Notes: generated by a model from the letters alone, not told the origin. A DNA stretch of 15,947 nt from JAYEHK01 sp034659475 (GCA_034659475.1 JAYEHK010000095.1:1-15947), one strand, 5' to 3'. Positions 7,513-15,055 are shown, counted from the stretch's first letter. Made by a program: numbers and translations.

Positions 7513-8340
7513 TCACAGGCTAACCTCTGATATAGCCAAAATCAGAAAAATTCCAGTAACGGCTAAACCAATTAATAGCATAATATATGCCCCCGAGGGA
7601 CTAAACTGAAAAAGCCGTGAGGCATTCGCCATATTAAAGAAGAACAGTGCAATCGCCAGTACAAGTAAAAGAATGATAAACCGTGGTGCACCCGATCCAG
7701 GAAAAAATAAAGCAACATACATAGCAAAAGCAGTTAAAAAGATGATATTCAGTTTATGGTACAAATTATAAAAACGGTCTTTATTAATATTGGTTCCTTT
7801 TTCTTCAATTGGAATCTCATCCATATTCACAATTTGAACCTCTTTAGCAGTCTTTTGTGCAATCACTTCTGCCAGATTATCATCCTCCGGTGTCAAGCCG
7901 AAGAACCCCTTCTGGGTTTTCAAATAGAGAAAACCATTGTCTGTTTTTGTTCCATACATTCTCACCGGACCCAATGCTTTGATAGAATACAACCCAATGA
8001 TGTATCCAGGCCAACTGGCACCTAAAAACGGGTATAAATTGGTAGTTCCTTTAATGCGAACAATCTCTGTCACCTCATCCCAGACAACTTTTTTTCGCTG
8101 AACACCCCAGCGAATTGTAAAGCAATCGTCTGTTACAGCATAAGACAGATTAAAAGCTCCAATCATCAGATAAACATAAACAACCAGGAATAGATAGGTA
8201 GGAATATATAGCATTATCTTCAATGCTTCATCGTCGGACCCTAGTGAAAAATTAATTCCCCATATGACAAAGCCAAAAACAAGAATGCCTGCCATCAATC
8301 CAAACCATTCCCCATACGCCCTTTTAGTATGGTATCTCAT
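7513..8340 (-). CDS. Membrane protein with bacterial PH domain
   Basis: A 275-residue predicted membrane protein. Two transmembrane helices (about 14-31 and 42-65) are followed by a soluble region (66-175) that resembles bacterial PH domains: AVTDDCFTIRWG at 68-79, KKVVWDEVTEI at 83-93, then the strand pattern up to LKTQKGFFGLTPEDDNLAEVI (140-160). Three more helices follow (about 197-214, 221-237, 250-270). The biochemical role is unknown; such domains usually mediate protein contacts at the membrane. The ATG start has a strong AAGGAGGAG site. It lies 35 nt after hbd and is the last gene of the pfkA-hbd-PH unit. Whether it relates to the metabolic genes upstream cannot be read from the sequence. 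Confidence 0.75.
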   Translation of the reverse strand: MRYHTKRAYGEWFGLMAGILVFGFVIWGINFSLGSDDEALKIMLYIPTYLFLVVYVYLMIGAFNLSYAVTDDCFTIRWGVQRKKVVWDEVTEIVRIKGTTNLYPFLGASWPGYIIGLYSIKALGPVRMYGTKTDNGFLYLKTQKGFFGLTPEDDNLAEVIAQKTAKEVQIVNMDEIPIEEKGTNINKDRFYNLYHKLNIIFLTAFAMYVALFFPGSGAPRFIILLLVLAIALFFFNMANASRLFQFSPSGAYIMLLIGLAVTGIFLILAISEVSL

Positions 8341-8375
8341 CCATTCTCCTCCTTTTTCCCGGCTCTGCTTTCCCT

Positions 8376-9224
8376 TTAATAATAAGTATAAAAACCTTTA
8401 CCACTTTTTTTACCATAATAACCAGCTCGAACTAATGTAGAGAACAAGGTATGCGGCCGATATTTTGTATCTTTATATTCATTATAAAAGACTAATAATA
8501 CAGCGTACAGCGCATCAAGGCCATAACTATCCGCCAGCTCCAAAGGTCCCTGGAGCATTCCGGCACCTAATTTCATAGCCGTATCGATAGATTCTGCACT
8601 CGCTGTTCCCTCGCCAAGAACGGTAATCGCTTCATTTATGTAGAGCACCAAAATCCGATTTACAATAAAACCAGGACTATCACGATTTACAACAACATAT
8701 TCTTTGCCCATCTGCTTTATGCACTGCTGCGCTAGTTCAACGGTTTGATCTGATGTCTCAATTCCTTTTACAAGTTCCACCAACTGCAGATTGGGTATTG
8801 GGTTTAAAAAATGCATCCCCATCACCCTATCTTTACGATTGGTTGCACTTGCAATCTCCGTAATAGACAGAGATGATGTATTCGTTGCCAGGATCGTATG
8901 CTCTGGACAAATTACATCTAATTCTGCAAAAATCTGTTTTTTAACAGCCATATTTTCAACGACTGCTTCAATCACTAGATCAGCCTCTGCTACCTCGGCC
9001 AGATCAATCGTCCCATGAATACGTTCAAAAATCTCTGCTTTGGTTTTTTCATCAAGCATGCCTTTATTAATCTGTTTATTCAATTCCAACTCAATGGTCT
9101 TCATTCCATCCTTCACAGGCGACATTTGGATATCCCGCAGAATAACAGAATAACCCGCCTGTGCCGCAACCAGCGCAATACTCGCTCCCATCAAGCCAGC
9201 ACCGAGTACAGCAATCTTTTTCAC
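8376..9224 (-). CDS. hbd: 3-hydroxybutyryl-CoA (3-hydroxyacyl-CoA) dehydrogenase-like protein
   Basis: A 282-residue NAD(P)-dependent dehydrogenase, the same length as clostridial Hbd. The Rossmann motif is GAGLMG (8-13), with Asp31 at the end of strand 2. Catalytic residues are in place: the Ser pair in NTSS (115-118), His138 in GMHFLNP, Glu150, and Asn189 in GFIVNR. It should interconvert 3-hydroxyacyl-CoA and acetoacyl-CoA. The start is GTG with a very strong AGGAGGGG site. Two things are unusual. The usual GANHPMGPLEL stretch reads GAGMLQGPLEL (220-230). Also, the gene sits alone between pfkA and a membrane protein gene rather than with crotonase, thiolase or acyl-CoA dehydrogenase, so its true substrate may differ. 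Confidence 0.85.
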   Translation of the reverse strand: MKKIAVLGAGLMGASIALVAAQAGYSVILRDIQMSPVKDGMKTIELELNKQINKGMLDEKTKAEIFERIHGTIDLAEVAEADLVIEAVVENMAVKKQIFAELDVICPEHTILATNTSSLSITEIASATNRKDRVMGMHFLNPIPNLQLVELVKGIETSDQTVELAQQCIKQMGKEYVVVNRDSPGFIVNRILVLYINEAITVLGEGTASAESIDTAMKLGAGMLQGPLELADSYGLDALYAVLLVFYNEYKDTKYRPHTLFSTLVRAGYYGKKSGKGFYTYY

Positions 9225-9266
9225 CTTTGAACCCCTCCTAATATATCTGTTTATCTATCTGTTGAC

Positions 9267-10361
9267 TTATTGATTCCCAAAACTTATCCCAATTGCCCGC
9301 GCTGTATGAACAATTTCACTTTCTGGATCAACCTTCTTTAGAGTTTCAATGGCATCCAAAATAGGAACAGGGACAATGTCGCTTCCGTGAAGACTAACCA
9401 TACACCCAAAATGCCCTGCTGTAAATGTTTCAACTGCAGCAACACCATAACGAGTCGAGAGAATTCGATCATAGGGTATGGGGTACCCCCCTCTTTGTAA
9501 ATGTCCCAGGACTGTTACACGGCTTTCTATACCCGTAAGATCTTCAATATCCTGTGCCAGTTTATTCCCTACTCCGCCTAATCGAATCTGATCATGGCTG
9601 TTCGGAACCAGCTTTTGAACGACCATTTCACCATCCTGTGGCGTGGCCCCTTCAGCCACTACAATAATACTAAATTTCTTTCCCTGATCATAGCGCTGCA
9701 TGATCTTTTTTGAAACGCTTTCGACAGTATACGGTATTTCCGGAATGAGAATGACATCAGCACCACCTGACAGACCAGCATGTAAACTAATCCATCCCGC
9801 ATACCGTCCCATTACCTCCAGAATCATGACTCGGTGATGGGATTCAGCCGTTGTATGCAGCCTATCCAACGCCTCCGAAGCAGTATCAACAGCTGTATTA
9901 AAACCAAACGTTACATCTGTTGCCGACAGATCGTTGTCAATCGTTTTGGGAACACCTACTACGTTGATCCCTTTTTTAAAAAAATGATTGGCAATATGAA
10001 GGCTTCCATCCCCACCAATAACGATCAGGCCTTCGAGGCCAAGGTCCTTCATGTTTTGGATAGCACGATCAGATTCATCAGTGAATACTTCTTGTCCATC
10101 CTTTATACTTAAAAAATGGAATGGATCATCTCGGTTACTGCTTCCCAAAATCGTTCCACCTGTATGCCCTATGCCAGATACCGTTTTCAATTCAAGTGGA
10201 ATATATCGATTTTCTACCAGTCCCTTAAAGCCGTCAAGAAATCCAAATACCTCCATGCCATGAAGGTTAATGGCTGATTTCGTCACCGCGCGAATGACTG
10301 CATTCAATCCTGGGCAATCACCGCCACCTGTAAGAACACCTATTCTCCCTTTCGCTGTCAT
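9267..10361 (-). CDS. pfkA: 6-phosphofructokinase, ATP-type signature with Lys at the PPi/group III position
   Basis: A 364-residue phosphofructokinase. Motifs: TGGGDCPGLNAVIR (11-24), GGTILGSSNR (68-77), GGDGS (116-120), PKTIDND (138-144, catalytic base Asp142), MGRYAGW (184-190) and HLQRGG (287-292). Gly119 matches E. coli Gly104, the residue typical of ATP users (Asp in PPi enzymes). Lys139 sits where E. coli has Gly124, a Lys common in PPi-dependent and 'group III' enzymes. ATP is the more likely donor. It is longer than E. coli PfkA (320 residues). The ATG start has an AAGGGGG site 10 nt upstream. It is the first gene of the pfkA-hbd-PH unit, behind a leader of about 240 nt. Confidence 0.93.
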   Translation of the reverse strand: MTAKGRIGVLTGGGDCPGLNAVIRAVTKSAINLHGMEVFGFLDGFKGLVENRYIPLELKTVSGIGHTGGTILGSSNRDDPFHFLSIKDGQEVFTDESDRAIQNMKDLGLEGLIVIGGDGSLHIANHFFKKGINVVGVPKTIDNDLSATDVTFGFNTAVDTASEALDRLHTTAESHHRVMILEVMGRYAGWISLHAGLSGGADVILIPEIPYTVESVSKKIMQRYDQGKKFSIIVVAEGATPQDGEMVVQKLVPNSHDQIRLGGVGNKLAQDIEDLTGIESRVTVLGHLQRGGYPIPYDRILSTRYGVAAVETFTAGHFGCMVSLHGSDIVPVPILDAIETLKKVDPESEIVHTARAIGISFGNQ

Positions 10362-10412
10362 ATATGAATAACCCCCTTCGTTTCATCATTAAACGATAAT
10401 ACTCGTAAAGAG

Positions 10413-10432
10413 AAGGTGGGCTTCCCCACCTT
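10413..10432 (-). terminator. Terminator-like hairpin between the YheC/D pair and pfkA
   Basis: AAGGTGGG (10413-10420) and CCCACCTT (10425-10432) form an 8-bp GC-rich stem with a 4-nt loop. On the minus strand it is followed by CTCTTTAC, a short U-rich stretch. It may end the YheC/D transcript (stop at 10634). If transcription starts at the extended -10 near 10611-10619, it would also lie in the pfkA leader, about 50 nt before the start codon, where it could attenuate. Confidence 0.5.
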
Positions 10433-10610
10433 TGGTTTATTCGGCAATTATTTCCTTATTCCTTTTCTCTTAAGTTTTTTCCTTGCACCATCGTCTTTTA
10501 TTCATATTAGCACTGAGCGCAATAGAATTAAATAATATTTTGTATCGTGCTTACAATTACTTCCTTAAGCTCTGATCGCTGTTACAAAATAGCCCTACAC
10601 ATGGATGGTT

Positions 10611-10619
10611 ATTATAACA
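10611..10619 (-). promoter_or_regulatory. Extended -10 promoter element, candidate for pfkA
   Basis: The minus strand reads TGTTATAAT, a perfect extended -10 (TGnTATAAT). No good -35 lies at 17 nt; TTGAGA is present only 15 nt upstream. It sits 15 nt past the stop of the YheC/D gene. A start near 10604 would give pfkA a leader of about 240 nt. The rest of 10362-10610 holds AT-rich sequence and the hairpin at 10413-10432; I see no small gene or recognisable riboswitch. Confidence 0.45.
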
Positions 10620-10633
10620 TAATGTCATCATTC

Positions 10634-12043
10634 TCAATCAGACAAATTCGCATCATCCTCTGCAAATGTGATTATAGCTTCTCTATCATGTACAGGTTTC
10701 CCAAAACCAGCCAGATACATAGCATATTCAAGTGGACGGCGAAAGGTATTTTTTACAATAGATTGAGACATTTCCGTTTCAGTCGTTTTACGTGGTTTTG
10801 AATTCACCTCTATTAGATACAAATTAAAAGATATATCAATCCCGATATCCAATCCCAATTCACCATACAAATCCCCGCTGTATTTCTCAAGGGTATCAGC
10901 TACATTCTTACAGAGACATTGTAGTTCATTACTTTTTTCTTCAATCAGGCTTGCATTACCAGAGAATAATTTACGAAATACCTTTTTAGTCGTTTCCGCC
11001 TGCCCACCCCTGCTAAGATTAGCCACACTGCTCCCGCGTGGTGCGACTCTAACGAATTTTTTACTGATCTTCCATTCGCCGCTCATATTCTTCTGGTAGA
11101 TGATGCGTATATCAAATGGAGAGTTCTTATACGTGCAAAGATTTAACCCCTGCTGAACAATATAGCTTTTACCTTCTCTTGCCTTTTTTATGTTTGCCAT
11201 TAACTTCAGTGGGGTATTTGCAGATCCTCTGGTGCGCCCTTTCTTGTAAATAACATAGTTCATCTTCCCGCTGTCTTTTATATCCACTTTAATAATGCCA
11301 TTCCCCAGACTTCCATTGGACGGTTTCAGGTAAAGTGTGGCATATTTTTTTGTCATTTCCTCCAGGTTAGCACTTGAAAGGAGCATTGTTTCAGGTAAAT
11401 AAGGCCATAGTGCTTTATTATTGGTCAACAGTGAGTGCACCTTCCATTTGTTCAAAAAGGCCGGATTAAAATAGTGTAAATAAGATTGTGCTTTGAGTTT
11501 TTTCTTAACATATTGTGTACGTGCCTTTGCTTCGCCTGACCTACTCGGAATGCGATCATATACAACATCAGGCAGCGGATAAACAGCAGACACCCACGTT
11601 CCCTTTTCCCGATTTATTTCACGGTAATTATATCCCCTGACTGTTCGATTCGCCCAGTTCACAGAAGAGGGTGTGAAAATAAATGTCTGGGCAGGCAGCG
11701 TCCGACTAATTTTGCTCAGGTAAATCAATTCCGCCTGATAACTACGGGAATCAAATTCTTCCTGTCGGGGCAAATAGCTTGCCAGTATTCCTATTGTAGG
11801 GCCTATATGGATCAACGCGTTTTCTCGATCATAGCGGATTTGCAGACGCCTGCTGCGTGTTTTGATCAACAGGGTCCGAGCTAATAGAGGCGATAAAAGG
11901 TAGTGGTACCGTGTGGATGATCGAATCACCAATCTCGTGTTAACAAGCCGACCACCCACCCGCACTTTTATGCGTTTTTCGTCGGGAATACCCATTTTTT
12001 CAGCCAGGAGATTGGATACATATATCTGCCCGATTATATTCAT
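10634..12043 (-). CDS. YheC/YheD-type ATP-grasp ligase, full-length paralogue
   Basis: A 469-residue YheC/D family protein. An N-terminal domain of about 80 residues comes first, rich in basic beta-strand-like segments and ending in HIGPTIGILA (79-88). The ATP-grasp core follows: YLKPSNGSLGNGIIKV (238-253, Lys240), YIVQQGL (294-300), FDIRIIYQK (310-318), ELGLDIGID (395-403, Asp399) and LIEVNSKPRK (410-419, Glu412 and Asn414). All expected ATP/Mg residues are present. The C-terminal PLEYAMYLAGFGKP (437-450) matches the end of the neighbouring paralogue, followed by a short acidic tail (456-469). The ATG start has AAAGGA 6 nt upstream. It lies 12 nt after the paralogue at 12056, a co-transcribed tandem pair. 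The family is spore-coat associated in Bacillus; the substrate is unknown. Confidence 0.88.
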   Translation of the reverse strand: MNIIGQIYVSNLLAEKMGIPDEKRIKVRVGGRLVNTRLVIRSSTRYHYLLSPLLARTLLIKTRSRRLQIRYDRENALIHIGPTIGILASYLPRQEEFDSRSYQAELIYLSKISRTLPAQTFIFTPSSVNWANRTVRGYNYREINREKGTWVSAVYPLPDVVYDRIPSRSGEAKARTQYVKKKLKAQSYLHYFNPAFLNKWKVHSLLTNNKALWPYLPETMLLSSANLEEMTKKYATLYLKPSNGSLGNGIIKVDIKDSGKMNYVIYKKGRTRGSANTPLKLMANIKKAREGKSYIVQQGLNLCTYKNSPFDIRIIYQKNMSGEWKISKKFVRVAPRGSSVANLSRGGQAETTKKVFRKLFSGNASLIEEKSNELQCLCKNVADTLEKYSGDLYGELGLDIGIDISFNLYLIEVNSKPRKTTETEMSQSIVKNTFRRPLEYAMYLAGFGKPVHDREAIITFAEDDANLSD

Positions 12044-12055
12044 ACCATGTCCTTT

Positions 12056-13414
12056 CTACCGGCTAAAGCCCGCCAGATACCTAGCGTACTTCATAGGCTT
12101 TTCAACAGATGCCATGCGCGTTTTTTTCTCCCCAATTAATGAAAATACTTGTCGCGCTGGCCGCAAATTAGCTTCAATAAACCATATTCTCCCATCCCTG
12201 TCTATGCCTATATCGATTCCCATTTCGCCAATTTTTTCATATTTATTTTCTAGTTCCTCGGCCATTAATAGAGCTACCTGGTTGAGTTCTTCTAAAATTT
12301 GATCACGTTGTTCTGGCTCTGGAAACGCCTGCAAAAGAACACTTTCGACCTTGCGTCCCTTCCCACCAGAAGAAATATTACTGGTTATTGATCCGTTTCT
12401 GCCAACACGACATGCCTTTCCAGTAACGCAAAAACGTCCACTCTCATCCTTTTGCACCAGTACTCTAACGTCGATAATGTTGCCCTGACTGCGTATTAGA
12501 TTAATCCTTTGCTGAACAATATAACTTTTTCGTCCCATAACCCTGTGAAGGTTTCTCTGCAAATCGTGAAGGGTTGCTGCAGTCCCTCGATAGGTCTGAT
12601 TATTCATCTGATACTGATATTCATAACTCCGGTTATTTTTTTTCTTTACCACCCGCACAATATTCTTTCCCTGAGACCCTGACACCGGTTTCATATACAC
12701 TGCATGATAGCGCTTTATCATACGATCAACCTGTTGAAAACTATTAACCAGACGCGTATCAGGAATATATTTAATTAGTTCTTCATTCTGCGAAAGAATT
12801 TTGTAAGTCTGCCACTTTCCAACCAGAGGAGGGTTAATAAACCTGGCACCCATGCTTTCTAATCTGGAGCGAATGCGCAACTTGGGAGGAGAATATCCTG
12901 CTTCACGAGGATAGATTACATCTGGTATAGGAAAGGTTCCTTTCACCCATCCTTTTTGCGTGTATCGGTAACCGCTGATGGTTTTTCGATGATAATTTAT
13001 GCTGTTCGGACCAAAAGCAAAACACAATTCTCCCATCTTCTGCCCGGCTGTCAGAACCTGACTGATAAAATAGCTCTGACCTCCAAATGGACGGTCTTTA
13101 TCATTAAACAGATCAGCCATAACGCCAACAACCGGTCCCAGATGCACCCCCATCTCATCACGATAGATCCCATACTTCTTGCCCGGCAAAAATTTCATCG
13201 TTTTGAACATTCCAGGATTTAATACCATCTGCTGTTTTCTGCTTGAAGACTGGTTGATCACCACTTTACATTCCACAGAACTACAGCCAACAAATAAAGC
13301 AACGACTTCTCCATTATTGATTGTCAAGTGTTTTGCCAGGCTTTCTCCTAATCGGAGTTGTGATCCTCTCAACCTGGAATCCCTTACAGGCGTAACAAAA
13401 TATGGTTCATCCAT
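12056..13414 (-). CDS. YheC/YheD-type ATP-grasp ligase, full-length paralogue, first of tandem pair
   Basis: A 452-residue YheC/D family protein. The N-terminal domain (1-90) contains GSQLRLGESLAKHLTI (17-32) and ends in HLGPVVGVMAD (91-101). The ATP-grasp core has YMKPVSGSQGKNIVRV (240-255, Lys242), YIVQQRI (298-304), IDVRVLVQKD (314-323), EMGIDIGID (397-405, Asp401) and FIEANLRPAR (412-421, Glu414 and Asn416). The usual EVNSKP is EANLRP here, a mild change near the amine-acceptor end of the site. Key metal ligands remain, so it should be active. It ends in PMKYARYLAGFSR, like its partner at 10634. The ATG start has a TGGAG site. It is the first gene of the tandem pair and is preceded by a good sigma-K-like promoter (13448-13475). 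Confidence 0.88.
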   Translation of the reverse strand: MDEPYFVTPVRDSRLRGSQLRLGESLAKHLTINNGEVVALFVGCSSVECKVVINQSSSRKQQMVLNPGMFKTMKFLPGKKYGIYRDEMGVHLGPVVGVMADLFNDKDRPFGGQSYFISQVLTAGQKMGELCFAFGPNSINYHRKTISGYRYTQKGWVKGTFPIPDVIYPREAGYSPPKLRIRSRLESMGARFINPPLVGKWQTYKILSQNEELIKYIPDTRLVNSFQQVDRMIKRYHAVYMKPVSGSQGKNIVRVVKKKNNRSYEYQYQMNNQTYRGTAATLHDLQRNLHRVMGRKSYIVQQRINLIRSQGNIIDVRVLVQKDESGRFCVTGKACRVGRNGSITSNISSGGKGRKVESVLLQAFPEPEQRDQILEELNQVALLMAEELENKYEKIGEMGIDIGIDRDGRIWFIEANLRPARQVFSLIGEKKTRMASVEKPMKYARYLAGFSR

Positions 13415-13447
13415 TTATTCATCTCCACTTCAGACATTTTGTACTGC

Positions 13448-13475
13448 TATCATATGTACTTTGGGTCCCGCTTGT
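13448..13475 (-). promoter_or_regulatory. Candidate sigma-K-like promoter of the tandem YheC/D genes
   Basis: On the minus strand, AC (13475-13474), a 17-nt spacer and CATATGATA (13456-13448) match the full sigma-K pattern AC-N16/17-CATAnnnTA. A start near 13440 gives a leader of about 26 nt to the ATG at 13414, the same geometry as at 3354-3381. A sigma-A reading (TTAACA with TATGAT, 18-nt spacing) cannot be excluded, and sigma-E consensus overlaps partly. Confidence 0.5.
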
Positions 13476-13511
13476 TAACACAATGCTTCAAAAGGTTATT
13501 ACCTTGATTTC

Positions 13512-13540
13512 TTGTATTTCATAACAATTCTCGATAAAAT
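13512..13540 (+). promoter_or_regulatory. Sigma-A-like promoter of the desulfidase/PP-loop unit
   Basis: TTGTAT (13512-13517), a 17-nt spacer and TAAAAT (13535-13540) form a plausible vegetative promoter. Transcription would start near 13547, directly before the GGAGGG ribosome site (13550-13555), giving a very short leader to the ATG at 13565. It diverges from the YheC/D promoter within a 150-bp spacer. Confidence 0.5.
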
Positions 13541-13564
13541 AGATGAATTGGAGGGATCATAAAC

Positions 13565-14035
13565 ATGATATTAATAAGCGCTTGTTTGTGCGGCATACGT
13601 TGCAAATACAATCAGGAGGATAACGCACATCCGGTTTTCGTTACACTCCTAAAAGAAGGGAAAGCACTGCCTGTTTGCCCTGAACAACTAGGCGGTCTCC
13701 CAACTCCCCGTGTTGCCAGTGAAATCCTCAATGGCACCGGTAACGATGTACTGAATAGACATGCAGAGGTCATAACCAGGGAAGGTCAAACGGTAACCAA
13801 AGAGTTTATACTGGGCGCAGAAGAAGCCCTTAAAATTGCTCAGATAACGGGTATGAAAAAGGCCGTGTTAAAGAGTCGCAGTCCATCCTGTGGAGTAAAT
13901 AGAATCTATGACGGAACCTTTCAATCAAAAATCATTTCCGGGGATGGTGTTGCTGCTGCCTTACTTCGCAAGAATGGGATTGAGGTCATCAGCGATCAGG
14001 AATTCCTGCAAGAGAAGGGAGAAACCATACAATGA
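13565..14035 (+). CDS. DUF523 / TudS-like [4Fe-4S] desulfidase
   Basis: A 156-residue DUF523 protein. Members of this family characterised as TudS remove sulfur from 2-thiouracil using a [4Fe-4S] cluster held by three Cys. The corresponding Cys are visible here: Cys7 in SACLCG, Cys38 in VCPEQLGG, and Cys109 in SRSPSCGV. Cys9 and Cys13 are extra. The conserved LPTPR (45-49) is also present. The start is ATG with a strong GGAGGG 9 nt upstream. The stop overlaps the start of the PP-loop gene in ATGA, so the two are translationally coupled. This context hints at sulfur handling for thio-nucleotides, either salvage or removal, rather than an isolated detoxification gene. Thiouracil activity itself is inferred from family only. 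Confidence 0.88.
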   Translation: MILISACLCGIRCKYNQEDNAHPVFVTLLKEGKALPVCPEQLGGLPTPRVASEILNGTGNDVLNRHAEVITREGQTVTKEFILGAEEALKIAQITGMKKAVLKSRSPSCGVNRIYDGTFQSKIISGDGVAAALLRKNGIEVISDQEFLQEKGETIQ

Positions 14036-15015
14036 AAGCAATAAGTCTCTTTTCCGGCGGCCTGGATTCGCAACTTGCGGTATGTTTGATGAAAGAACAA
14101 GGCATAGAGATCATTGGCATAAATTTTACAACGCCTTTCTTTGGAGCTGAAGAGTCAACGATTAAAGCCGCTAAGGATCTCGATATTGAACTGACAACCA
14201 TTCATTTGGGTGAAGAATATCTGAAAGTCTTAAAAAATCCGGTCTACGGTTACGGCAAAAACATGAATCCCTGTATTGATTGTCATGCCTTTATGCAAAA
14301 AAAAGCAGTCCAATACATGAAGGAAATCGGCGCGAGTTTTTTAATCAGCGGAGAGGTTGTTGGACAACGTCCAATGAGTCAAACGTTTTCATCTCTCAAC
14401 GCAGTGGATAAACTGGCAGGTATAAAAGGCATCATGGTGCGTCCTCTGTCAGCCAAACTTCTAACGCCTACGATTGCCGAAGAAAATGGATGGATTGATC
14501 GGGATAAAATGCTAGACATCAGTGGACGAACCCGAAACTGGCAGATGGAACTGGCAGAACATTATGGGCTGAAGGATTATCCAACGCCCGCTGGAGGATG
14601 CCTGTTAACCCAGCAGAATTATTCCAAACGACTTAAAACTTATCTGGAAGCTTTTCCGATGGCCGCTGCCAACGATTTGTATATTCTGCGATATGGACGG
14701 CATTTTTATCTGGAGGAAAATCTTCTATTGATGATTGGCAGAAATCAGGCAGAAAACCAAGCATTGGTTAAGAACGCCAGATCCGGGGATTTATTCATGA
14801 AGATCCTTGACCGCCCGGGTCCCACATCGATCGTAAGAACCAGACAAGACCTATCGGAAGATGACCTTATAAAGGCAGCACAAATCACTGCTCGTTATGG
14901 CGATACACAAGACTGTGACAGCGTGAACGTTAAGGTCTACAAAAACAAAGAGGATATTATAAACATCTTAAAGGTTACGCCCTTAAAACCAAACGAAACC
15001 CCTCAGCCTATATAA
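14032..15015 (+). CDS. PP-loop ATPase (thiouridylase-like) with NFACT-R-type RNA-binding C-terminus
   Basis: A 327-residue predicted RNA-modifying enzyme. Residues 1-200 form a PP-loop pyrophosphatase domain with SGGLDS at 8-13, as in the MnmA/ThiI thiouridine synthases. These enzymes adenylate a base and then insert sulfur. PCIDCH (80-85) and AGGC (187-190) supply Cys81, Cys84 and Cys190, a three-Cys set like that of Fe-S-dependent thiolases. SGEVVGQRPMSQ (106-117) and ISGRTRNWQ (163-171) are conserved-looking blocks. Residues 215-315 resemble an NFACT-R domain (YGRHFYLEENLLLMIGRNQAENQALV, split here as 221-246), expected to bind RNA. The target base is unknown. The gene follows the TudS-like gene with a 4-nt overlap and an AAGGGAGA ribosome site, and it ends at a clear terminator. 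Confidence 0.85.
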   Translation: MKAISLFSGGLDSQLAVCLMKEQGIEIIGINFTTPFFGAEESTIKAAKDLDIELTTIHLGEEYLKVLKNPVYGYGKNMNPCIDCHAFMQKKAVQYMKEIGASFLISGEVVGQRPMSQTFSSLNAVDKLAGIKGIMVRPLSAKLLTPTIAEENGWIDRDKMLDISGRTRNWQMELAEHYGLKDYPTPAGGCLLTQQNYSKRLKTYLEAFPMAAANDLYILRYGRHFYLEENLLLMIGRNQAENQALVKNARSGDLFMKILDRPGPTSIVRTRQDLSEDDLIKAAQITARYGDTQDCDSVNVKVYKNKEDIINILKVTPLKPNETPQPI

Positions 15016-15019
15016 AGTG

Positions 15020-15055
15020 AAAGGGATGAACAAAATTGTTCATCCCTTTTTATTA
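15020..15055 (+). terminator. Intrinsic terminator of the desulfidase/PP-loop unit
   Basis: Arms aaagggatgaacaa (15020-15033) and ttgttcatcccttt (15036-15049) are exact complements, giving an effective 13-bp stem with a 4-nt loop. A T-rich tract (ttttatta) follows directly. It begins 5 nt past the TAA stop. Confidence 0.9.

Noticed and set aside
9267..10361. PPi-dependent phosphofructokinase
   Set aside because: GGDGS has Gly rather than Asp at the deciding position; Lys139 alone does not make a PPi enzyme.
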